The notes under the pieces were generated by a model. It saw nothing but the letters and a program-made list of their open reading frames with translations, did not search any database and was not told the origin of the DNA. From the NCBI GenBank assembly GCA_030015575.1, contig CM057337.1, positions 339,460,583-339,524,582 on the forward strand: a stretch of 64,000 nt of DNA, written 5' to 3'. The stretch comes from Agapanthus africanus (Eukaryota > Streptophyta > Magnoliopsida > Asparagales > Amaryllidaceae). Made by a program: the position numbers and the translations under genes. This document shows positions 42,642 through 53,125 of the stretch, piece by piece (position 1 is the stretch's first letter; each line of letters begins with the position of its first letter).

Positions 42642-44934
42642 TGTTGGAGATAGTGCCCTCAGAGTCAATTATTAGGTCACAGGTACGTGATTGTAATGAT
42701 TGAGGGAGGACCTATCCCGGTAGGACAGTCTTACTCGAGATGATAGTATGCTATCTGGTTTACCTTTATCATCGTGTACTGTTTTAAGTGACATGACACG
42801 TCGCTATTACACGTTGATAGAGCCCCTAGGATTCTTGCTTGACCACCAGCAGTATGAGGGCGATCATATAAGTGGGAGCTGGGGGTCTACAAGCATATCC
42901 TTAAAAGGTCCCTAGTCGTGGGAGTTTCGAGACCGGGCATCGATACTCCATTAGTAGACTAGTGTATACAGTCGAGACCCCGACGAGGGGCGGTGGCCGG
43001 TCTCACAAGCCACTGGTGTCAGTTGGATCACCTAAGATGTATACAGGTGCTCATTGGGTTATAAGTACACCGGACAGGACTCGCCGGGAACATGCTAGTT
43101 GGTCATATACCAGACGTCAGATGGCAGTTCCCTGGTGACATGTGTGCAGGTTAGTTCATCGACCTGGGGATCGTCATTTGTCTCGTGTGAGTTCCCACTG
43201 TACTTTGATTACTACCCTACCACGGCTCAAAGGAGTCGTGCAAACAGGTTTTAGTTGGGTACAGTCCCGAGCCACATGGAGGCAGTGAGCGTATCTTCAG
43301 GGGTTCGTCTCTCCCGGTATTGGGGGTGAGGTCGTGCTGTGTCTAGGAGAGCCATTACACAAAGTCCTTGGCCAAGGCAAGGAGATTTACTGGTAGGTAT
43401 TCCAGTAGTATCTCAGGGTGTTCTGGGCTACACTCCGACACGACTTGTACCGCTTTTGGGGGTCTGACTTTTACCAACCCCCTAGGCCCGCCATGCGATA
43501 CTCATAGACGAACGGACCGGACTGCACGGATATTGTCACTGACAGGCTCAGTAGGGTGTCAGGATGAGTTCGCTCATCGACGTCCCTTTTGGTCAATAGC
43601 TGGTGGCCCGTCACGTATTGGCTTATACCTCTGACGTGCTGGTGGTTAAATCCACAGCCATGGTGTTGACGAGTCTTTAGAGTCCCCCACATTCAGTTAC
43701 TCAGCTTTCGGGCGAAAGGTTGTAGAGGCCGTATGGAGATATGGCAAGGTCCGATCAGATACGTGCGGTATTGCACGGATCAGGATCGGACAGTTTGTAC
43801 TATAGGCCGTATGGTTATATGGCAGGGTTCGATCAGATACGTGCGGTATTGCACGGATCAGGATCGAACAGATATTACTAGCCGGCTTTGGTATAAGCCG
43901 GATCCTAGTATAGTACAGTGTAGACTTTGTCTCATTGCATTTGTATTTCGGTCGAAATACAGATGCGGGTGTGTATGCACAGTATCGGGGTTTTCCTGTA
44001 ATTTATTACGGGACCAGTTTTCTTGAGTTGCCAGTTTGCTTTTCGTTTCGGCCAATTTCCATTGTTCCATTCATTGGCCGAAGATTGGTGGAGGAGGGTT
44101 TATTTGCATTGTTGCAAATAGGCATTTTTGGAGGGGGGTTCTTTGCATCTTGTAGCATCATGATGGTTTTCATGATGTGCACCATCTTTGACTTTTCCTT
44201 TCTCATCATGGTTGGACTTTGGGAGGTGATGATGGTGGTGTTGAGTGTGGGTTTGTTTTTGTGATGATTCTTTTTGCATGATGGATGATCATTGGTGTTG
44301 GAGTGTTGGATTTTCCTTGCTATCATTTTCTTTTGTATGATAGACTCCTCACTCTCTCTCTTGGATCATATGAGTGAGTCTCCCATTTTTGATACAATCA
44401 TCTCATTCTCTCCATTCCTATGGTGATGGCCGGCCACTCAATTTGGTGGGCTGTCCTAATATTTTGAGGTGGGATTTTGCTTCATTTGATGTTGCAAAAA
44501 TCCCACAAGTTCCATCTAAAAAGCTCCAAGTTCAATCCCTCCTCCAATGGCAATTCCACAACCCCAAGTGAGACATGGTTCTTCACACATTCTACAGCAA
44601 ATCTTGGGCACGTTGACTAGCCAGCATCGTGCCCGAGTTGCCTCGGCATTGAGGTGGGAGCCCGTATACATAGTAGGCGATGTGGTGCACTTCCGGCGAC
44701 GAGGAGGAGACGGGACTTTTCCGCAGGAGATCCGGACGATGGTGAGAAGACCGGAGGACTTGGATCGTCGGTATATCTCTAACCCATCTTGTTAGTAGCT
44801 TAGACTAGTTAATGGTTCGATCCGGTTAAAGTGCGCGGTGGTGCCGGTTTGCAAAGTCCGCAAAAATTTAAGTTATTCACCGCTTCAGCATTCCGGCGTC
44901 GGATTGACGGCCGGGACGCCGCCGTGCACTTACA
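42642..44934 (+). mobile_element. LARD-B 5' LTR
   Basis: It contains a small direct duplication (43733-43800 and 43805-43870, each with GATCAGATACGTGCGGTATT) that is absent from LARD-A. The four to six open frames of 60-110 codons recur identically in the other LTR only because the LTRs are almost identical. Confidence 0.94.
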
Positions 44935-47900
44935 GTGGTATCAGAGCCTCCCCATTAACTTAGTCTAGCTTTGTGTAATGTGTTTTTCTGTTCCGATCGA
45001 TCGAAATGTCCGAAAACCCCAATATACCCACGACAGTTTCTGTTGAAATTTTTCTGTCTCCAAAAATTTTTCAGGTTGCAAAAAAGTACTGTGCTAGAAA
45101 TTCTAAGAACACTGTTCAAATTCGACGCACTAATCTTCTTACTTGACCGCGGAAGGGCGGCCAAAACCCACGTTTGGCCGCGCTTCCGCCGCAGTCTACA
45201 GGGATCAGTGGGTTGGGTTTTTACAGTGGGCTTCTGGGCTTAAATTAGGGGTTTTGGAATATTAAAATTGGGTCCAGGTTTTCTTTAACTGCTACAGTAT
45301 TCTTTGTGGGCCCACTTGTTAAAGTTTGATCAATCGGAATATTTTAAACACATTTTTCACAGTATTTACATTATATCTGCGACCGTGAATGTCACTCGAT
45401 CGGTAAATCCGGTCTAACTGCTATAGCCCGGTTAGACGGATTTGCGAACGTGACTTTCACGTTGATGTTCTATGTATTTGCTGTGATGTTGCGGATCGGT
45501 CGTGGGGGATAGCCTGGATGCAATGCTAGTACAGTTGTGGTTGTATTATGTACATTTGTTATTGCAGGGCGAGCGTCCGACATGTGGACTGCCGTCACTG
45601 CCTGTTTGTATTATTATTTTGGGGCACGACCTGGTTGCGGTCGATGTACCCGTTGTATGTATATTTTACTTTCTGTACTAGGATTACCCCGCGGAGGGGT
45701 GCACGGATAGCCGGGTTCTAGAGGGCAGCAAGCCCGCATCTCATGGCATTGGGACGGAGGGGGCTTCACTCTAGGACTGGCGGGCTATTCGCCGCACTCG
45801 TAGGGGGTACAGGTTTGACCCAGGAGGGGTGCCCAAGTTACCGGATTCCGTGAAGTGCTGGGTGGTCCATTCACGGCGCTGAAGGGGGCTGCCTCGCTTC
45901 AGGTTTTGGCGGGTAACTTGCCGCGCCCGTAGGGGTCTAGGATTTCATTGCACAGGCTATCCACACGACCAGGGGAACGTCGGGTTTCAGTAGTGGCTCT
46001 GTGAAACCCGGGGTTCCCAGATATCTGTATTGTTTCTGTGATGCTGTTCATTCTCTGTGATGTTGCATTTTATTCACGCCTTGAGCGAATATAATATATT
46101 GGTATATATATTAGTAGATGTTGTATATGTTTTGCATCCGCGCTAGTCCAGTCCCCGCTCTGTCGTTAGTAAGCTAACCTAACGGGTAATGACGGGACCC
46201 AGTGGCGAATGCGGATGGCATATACGTACATCAGTATATTTTCGTTCTTTTTGGTGTGATCAATTGATGGGACTGCATTGATTCGGATCAATGCAAGTTA
46301 AAAACAAACCTAATATGATGTTGTTGGAACACTTTTCAAAAAGCTGTTATTGCAAGGACGTTCACTTTTGTTTTGCATCGCGGTATTCTTTTAGAATATC
46401 CTGCTCCTCAGTCGACGAGGCAAGGGCCGAGATCCCTTCACCGGGAGTGACCCCTTGGACAAAAAGTTTGCGTCAGAGCTTTAACTTCACTATAGCCGAT
46501 TACTTTTGCTTTGCACCGTGGTATTCAGTTGGAATATCCTGCACCCCATTCTACGGGGAAAGAGCCGAGATCCCTTCACCGGGAGTGACCTCTTTAGCAA
46601 AGGTTTTCGTCACTATATTTTTAAAAAGCTATCCGTTCCTTCAACGATATCAAGTTCATTACGTTAAAGGTTTTCGCCAGAAACCATTCGTAGCCCTCCG
46701 TCGTTTCAGACGGGTAGCACGTAGTATTCATGCTATGTTTGTTGACCTTCGTCAAGGCATAGTGTATGGTAGCTGCTTGTTACCTTTCTGTTGCATAGAT
46801 AGATGCGTTGGTTTGGGACAGTCGTATAGCCTTGTTGACCTTCGTCAAGGGCTTGTACGGGTGGATTCAAATTAACCTGGATAATGACGGGTAGAACTTG
46901 ACATGTGACTTATGATTTGTTGACTTCGCCAAGGTCATAAGAGCATGGGGCAGAAATCTCATCGGGAGTTTCAAAAGAACTGAAACTTGCCAGATATGCG
47001 CATACCTTCTGGAGTGTGATGACGTGAGCGGATTCCGTCACGTTGTCATGCGATGAGAGTTGGATCCCGATTCCCACTGATGAGTTAGTTTACTCCTCGG
47101 GTGACCCCGACTGATTCTTCTTTCAGGTTTGGAGGAGAATTTGAGGTACAGTGGGAGGATTCCAGATTAGATAAATTGGTAACCATTCTGATCTAGGATA
47201 GAGTGCACGCTGAGTGTTTCTTCTCTCTCTCTCTCTGGCAGCGACCATTGACCCGACCCTAGACTATGACTCCGTGACCAAGTTGACCGAACTTACTTAA
47301 CACTGGCTTTTGGATTGTCAGAGTTGCAGACCTCATTGCCACTCCTACTTTTACCCTTTTCTCAGGACACCCCGTATTACTACGAACGTCCACTTCCATT
47401 GGACAAAACCATCGTATGGTTAGATACGAACTCGAAAGAATTATTCGAGGATGGTTTCCCGTTCTGGAGAAAACGGATAGGATTATTCAGTTGTCTTTTC
47501 CTTTTACCCTCTCTCAGGTTACGAGTACTCCTTGGTTTAGGGGTAGTACACCTATTACGCAAATTGGATTGTCTTCTTCCAAACCTTAGGCTGGTGCCGA
47601 CCGGTAGGGAATGAAGAAAACCAATTAGCATAACGATGGTGTGCAGAAGGTATTAAGTTCAGACAAAGCAAGGGATTAGTAGGAGGGCAAAGTAAATTGC
47701 AACAGATATTCACGACCAAACCAAATATTTCATTACCACTCCCACATCACCTTTGTATTTCTCCAGGACACTCCGTATCACTACGAAGATCCACAGTTTA
47801 TTTGGATACTCCATCGTATGGTTATATACGAACTCGAATGGAACTTGTTCCAGTTCGGGGATGGATTCTGGTTCAGGAGAAATAGGAATAAGGTTTATTC

Positions 47901-50664
47901 GGTTGTCTTTTATCTTCACCCTCTCTCATTGCGAGTGTTCCTAGGATGCGGACAGTACACCCATTATGCTTATTGGATAGTCTTCTTCCAAACCATAGGC
48001 TGGTGCCGAACGGTAGGGAAGGAAGAAAACCATTTGGCCTAAAAGGGTGTGCAGAAGGTAAAGACTAAAGACATATGAAGGGATTTGGAGAGGTGGCAAA
48101 GAACTATACGGTTACAGTCGTGAATCTGGAAGAGGCATTACTAGGAATACCAGAATACCCCATCGGAACATTTCAATGTTTCAGTTTCACTGTGTAATGT
48201 TAAAGGAAAACTGATTTCCCGATTAGATACTTACTCCAGGGTATGTATTTACCAGGTACGATTCTCACATCTGTATGGTTTTACAGATGATGAGTGGGAG
48301 TAAGTTGTTGGGAATTGGGTGATTATCCTCATTATATCGGGATTCGTTGTAATCGGTGATATTTGAGGAAATCACCTGGGCTGTTTGCCGGTCGGCAAAT
48401 ATTTGGTTTTGAATATCCGCTGTTATGCACCAATTTCAAATTGATATATCTGTACGTCTATTTTCATAGAGTGAGATATACCTTTCTGAAATTATGTCTA
48501 CGACATTTACCTATATCAGTGGATGGTTAGGTAAGGAGCATTAAACAGCGGTGTAATTCTTCTTAACCATAAGTACAGTTTTCAACCTACGACACACAGT
48601 AAATGAGTTATCAGACTCAAGGGACTTGTACAGAGTATTGTATGTTGTCCAGGGTCCATCAGGACAGAGGGGTAGGTCCTCGTACTATATTCGGTTTACT
48701 TATGACTTCTCTAGTTTTTAGACAAGTGTTTCGTGGAAACACAGGGTCCGAATTTGGAGAAGTTATAGGTATTTGAATAGAGTAAAGAACCAGGTGTAGC
48801 AAGTATCGGGATTCTTCAAAGTGATCGAAGATGTAGATACTTGTATATGGTATTCAGTTGATAGTAGTGATTAAGAGAAATTGCTTCTCTTTCAGGTTAC
48901 TCATAAATGGAAGCATTCCTAAGTTGAGTAACGCTGATCGGCCTCCTTCCATTTAGTTGACATGCACTGGAGACAGTTGCATGATTTGAATCTGGTTCAA
49001 TTAAATCAGTGCCTCTGGTTCTATATATGATATAGAACAGTTCATATCTTAACGATGTTAAGGTACGGGGAGTTGTCCGGTTTATGATTAAAACCAGACA
49101 CTGGACAACTCAAGGCACGTTTCTGTAATAGCTGTTTGTGGGTTGACCCAGGCTATGACGAGGGTTGATTTTCTACCATCTGGACGAACAATAGCGATAT
49201 TGTTCTAGACTCGCCACAGTTTTATTAAAAATGGATTTTTTCAGAAAAACAGTAGTGGGAGTAAGGTAGAACTGGAAGTGATTCCAGAACCACAAACGAT
49301 TACTGAAGATTTGATAAGGAACCTAAAGATTCAATCTGGATTGACATTCCATTGGCCACTCCGCAGATAAGGTGGGTAACTTCAGGCACCCGAGAGGTAC
49401 TCCGGTAGCCTCAAGGACGGTGACAGGGAAGTTCTTGTTTACCCACAATTGCCATTGCTGTTGTTCCAGGTTACGAGACCCGGCGGGAGGATGAGTATAG
49501 CGTCGTTCTAAACTAGTTTTAGAAGTGTACGTCTATAGGACTCTGCCAGAGGGTTGTCGTAGTCAGTGGGAGCAGCGGAAGCATTGGTGGACAGGTAGCT
49601 TATGTCTATTTATAGACTAGAGCAGATGTAGTGGAGAAAGATCATCTATTTCTGACGTGACAGTCATGGGTTTGACTTCATCAGAATAGGGGATGGATCT
49701 GTTGAGAAGGTAGTAGGGTGTGATATCCTGGTATTTGGATGATATACACAGAGTAGGAAAGGAAACTCCTACACTACGATCGGTTATACTTTGGTCGTCA
49801 CACAGTGGTTTCTCCACAAAGGAAATGGATTTTATATCAGACATACTGGTTACTAGATCTATGGTTTTAGATCTGGATTTGGGTGGTTTCCCAATCAGGG
49901 TACTTGACAGCATTCTAAGAGTATTTAGGATGGACGACTCCTGGCACGGTAGTGTACCTGCAGGTAATGGAGTCACCCTCTCCAAAGGTGTCTTACAGAC
50001 TAAAGGGGAGAGGGACGTGCATGATTGGCAGATCACTTGCTTAGGCAATTGAGTCAATCATGAGATGTCAAGTACCACACCAGATGTTGTTCTTGCACTA
50101 GATGCAATAAGTTGACATTAATCCAATCCTGGAGAAACAGTCGGAAGCAGTTTTAGAACATAAGTGGATGTTCTAGGGATATGATAACGACAGCCTCATT
50201 CAGGAGACGGTTATCATTCCAGGCTTCCAAGGTGACATGGACGACAAGGAGGTTGTCAGAGTTATAGTTTTCCCTCTGATGAGGGGCAGTATTTTGGACA
50301 GGTGATCCAAGGCAATACTGAGGGAGGCATGGCGCGCAGGATACTGATTAAGTTCAGTTGACGATACAGTCTAAGAAGTTTGGATTTTGAGTTCATTTAT
50401 GAGCTATGTCCCATCAGACATCCAGACACATTCTAAGACAGGTATTGCTCATTTCGGGAGATAGGTTTCTCCGCGAACTTGAGATATAGAGAGACATAGA
50501 ATGAAACAACTAAGCGGATCCACTCACTGAGGCTATTCCTCGAACGCAATAGTTTCGCAAACGAGCTTTGTGAGACTGACTAGTAGAGGAGTTGGATGTT
50601 CGGTATCACACGAGCTGTGAGTATGCGACATCGCAATAATTAGCCTTGAGTGCAAGTGGGAGAT
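44935..50664 (+). mobile_element. LARD-B internal region, conserved but noncoding
   Basis: 5730 bp with no retroelement protein domain. The longest frame (46291-46875, 194 codons) is not conserved as an open frame in LARD-A. Structured parts shared with LARD-A are the GAGATCCCTTCACCGGGAGT word (46431 and 46567), three TTGTTGACCTTCGTCAAGG-like hairpins (46738, 46831 and 46917), and the pair of related blocks at about 47330-47635 and 47715-48040. The polypurine tract GCAAGTGGGAGAT ends at 50664. Confidence 0.88.
44936..44947 (+). other. LARD-B primer-binding site
   Basis: TGGTATCAGAGC one base after the LTR, complementary to the 3' end of plant initiator-Met tRNA. Confidence 0.9.
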
Positions 50665-52957
50665 TGTTGGAGATAGTGCCCTCAGAGTCAATTATTAGGT
50701 CACAGGTACGTGATTGTAATGATTGAGGGAGGACCTATCCCGGTAGGACAGTCTTACTCGAGATGATAGTATGCTATCTGGTTTACCTTTATCATCGTGT
50801 ACTGTTTTAAGTGACATGACACGTCGCTATTACACGTTGATAGAGCCCCTAGGATTCTTGCTTGACCACCAGCAGTATGAGGGCGATCATATAAGTGGGA
50901 GCTGGGGGTCTACAAGCATATCCTTAAAAGGTCCCTAGTCGTGGGAGTTTCGAGACCGGGCATCGATACTCCATTAGTAGACTAGTGTATACAGTCGAGA
51001 CCCCGACGAGGGGCGGTGTCCGGTCTCACAAGCCACTGGTGTCAGTTGGATCACCTAAGATGTATACAGGTGCTCATTGGGTTATGAGTACACCGGACAG
51101 GACTCGCCGGGAACATGCTAGTTGGTCATATACCAGACGTCAGATGGCAGTTCCCTGGTGACATGTGTGCAGGTTAGTTCATCGACCTGGGGATCGTCAT
51201 TTGTCTCGTGTGAGTTCCCACTGTACTTTGATTACTACCCTACCACGGCTCAAAGGAGTCGTGCAAACAGGTTTTAGTTGGGTACAGTCCCGAGCCACAT
51301 GGAGGCAGTGAGCGTATCTTCAGGGGTTCGTCTCTCCCGGTATTGGGGGTGAGGTCGTGCTGTGTCTAGGAGAGCCATTACACAAAGTCCTTGGCCAAGG
51401 CAAGGAGATTTACTGGTAGGTATTCCAGTAGTATCTCAGGGTGTTCTGGGCTACACTCCGACACGACTTGTACCGCTTTTGGGGGTCTGACTTTTACCAA
51501 CCCCCTAGGCCCGCCATGCGATACTCATAGACGAACGGACCGGACTGCACGGATATTGTCACTGACAGGCTCAGTAGGGTGTCAGGATGAGTTCGCTCAT
51601 CGACGTCCCTTTTGGTCAATAGCTGGTGGCCCGTCACGTATTGGCTTATACCTCTGACGTGCTGGTGGTTAAATCCACAGCCATGGTGTTGACGAGTCTT
51701 TAGAGTCCCCCACATTCAGTTACTCAGCTTTCGGGCGAAAGGTTGTAGAGGCCGTATGGAGATATGGCAAGGTCCGATCAGATACGTGCGGTATTGCACG
51801 GATCAGGATCGGACAGTTTGTACTATAGGCCGTATGGTTATATGGCAGGGTTCGATCAGATACGTGCGGTATTGCACGGATCAGGATCGAACAGATATTA
51901 CTAGCCGGCTTTGGTATAAGCCGGATCCTAGTATAGTACAGTGTAGACTTTGTCTCATTGCATTTGTATTTCGGTCGAAATACAGATGCGGGTGTGTATG
52001 CACAGTATCGGGGTTTTCCTGTAATTTATTACGGGACCAGTTTTCTGGAGTTGCCAGTTTGCTTTTCGTTTCGGCCAATTTCCATTGTTCCGTTCATTGG
52101 CCGAAGATTGGTGGAGGAGGGTTTATTTGCATTGTTGCAAATAGGCATTTTTGGAGGGGGGTTCTTTGCATCTTGTAGCATCATGATGGTTTTCATGATG
52201 TGCACCATCTTTGACTTTTCCTTTCTCATCATGGTTGGACTTTGGGAGGTGATGATGGTGGTGTTGAGTGTGGGTTTGTTTTTGTGATGATTCTTTTTGC
52301 ATGATGGATGATCATTGGTGTTGGAGTGTTGGATTTTCCTTGCTATCATTTTCTTTTGTATGATAGACTCCTCACTCTCTCTCTTGGATCATATGAGTGA
52401 GTCTCCCATTTTTGATACAATCATCTCATTCTCTCCATTCCTATGGTGATGGCCGGCCACTCAATTTGGTGGGCTGTCCTAATATTTTGAGGTGGGATTT
52501 TGCTTCATTTGATGTTGCAAAAATCCCACAAGTTCCATCTAAAAAGCTCCAAGTTCAATCCCTCCTCCAATGGCAATTCCACAACCCCAAGTGAGACATG
52601 GTTCTTCACACATTCTACAGCAAATCTTGGGCACGTTGACTAGCCAGCATCGTGCCCGAGTTGCCTCGGCATTGAGGTGGGAGCCCGTATACATAGTAGG
52701 CGATGTGGTGCACTTCCGGCTACGAGGAGGAGACGGAACTTTTCCGCAGGAGATCCGGACGATGGTGAGAAGACCGGAGGACTTGGATCGTCGGTATATC
52801 TCTAACCCATCTTGTTAGTAGCTTAGACTAGTTAATGGTTCGATCCGGTTAAAGTGCGCGGTGGTGCCGGTTTGCAAAGTCCGCAAAAATTTAAGTTATT
52901 CACCGCTTCCGCATTCCGGCGTCGGATTGACGGCCGGGACGCCGCCGTGCACTTACA
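50665..52957 (+). mobile_element. LARD-B 3' LTR
   Basis: Same length as the 5' LTR. Visible differences are single bases, for example G/T at 51019, A/G near 51086, T/G near 52047 and G/A near 52737. It ends TTACA followed by CGTGA (52958-52962). Confidence 0.94.
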
Positions 52958-52962
52958 CGTGA

Positions 52963-53038
52963 GGGGCATCCTGATTGGAACGAAGAACAATTGGAAAAAT
53001 ATCATCAGGATAATTATTGTGATTGGGTCATAGATCAT
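52963..53038 (+). pseudogene. CACTA transposase exon 3, right fragment
   Basis: It encodes EGHPDWNEEQLEKYHQDNYC and DWVIDH, continuing the exon 2 frame across the LARD-B insertion, then meets a GTAAGT donor at 53039. Later exons are to the right of the Tekay element and outside the window. Confidence 0.75.
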
Positions 53039-53125
53039 GTAAGTTATTCGAATAACATTTTAATGCTATCAGTTTTAATCTAAACTTGTATCGTTATGTA
53101 TTTTTCGTAAAAATTGTTTTGTTAG
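53039..53125 (+). other. CACTA transposase intron 3, left part
   Basis: T-rich intron sequence ending at GTTAG (53121-53125), the presumed left target duplication of the Tekay element. Confidence 0.55.

Larger units (their letters stand above)
42642..52957 (+). mobile_element. LARD-B, very young non-autonomous LTR retrotransposon (10.3 kb)
   Basis: LTRs are 42642-44934 and 50665-52957 (2293 bp each), bounded by TGTTGG...TTACA and perfect duplications CGTGA. I count about seven substitutions between the LTRs. Primer site and polypurine tract are perfect, but there are no gag or pol genes. It is the same family as LARD-A in the opposite orientation. Intact ends and near-identical LTRs mean that an autonomous partner supplied proteins recently; that partner is not in the window. 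Confidence 0.94.
222..53125 (+). mobile_element. CACTA (En/Spm-type) DNA transposon, heavily interrupted, right end outside window
   Basis: The left end is inferred from CACTACTACAA at 222-232 followed by repeated CCTACGG motifs in both orientations, as expected of CACTA termini and subterminal regions. The coding part is a TNP2-type transposase starting at 39887 on the same strand. Native parts visible here are 222-1832, 4003-4775, 38107-42641 and 52963-53125. The rest is younger insertions: a solo LTR, LARD-A carrying a Tat element, LARD-B and a Tekay element. The 601-bp repeat is split by LARD-A and resumes after it, which shows that 4.4-4.8 kb and 38.1-39.7 kb were once adjacent. The 3' terminus is not in the window, so the assignment of the 222 terminus to the same element as the transposase is an inference. 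Confidence 0.75.

Noticed and set aside
46291-46875. 194-codon frame in the LARD-B internal region
   Set aside because: The equivalent part of LARD-A is broken into short frames; the product has internal nucleotide repeats but no recognisable domain.
42641-52957. Frames of 60-140 codons repeated in both LARD-B LTRs
   Set aside because: Identity between them only reflects recent LTR duplication, and LARD-A does not keep them open.
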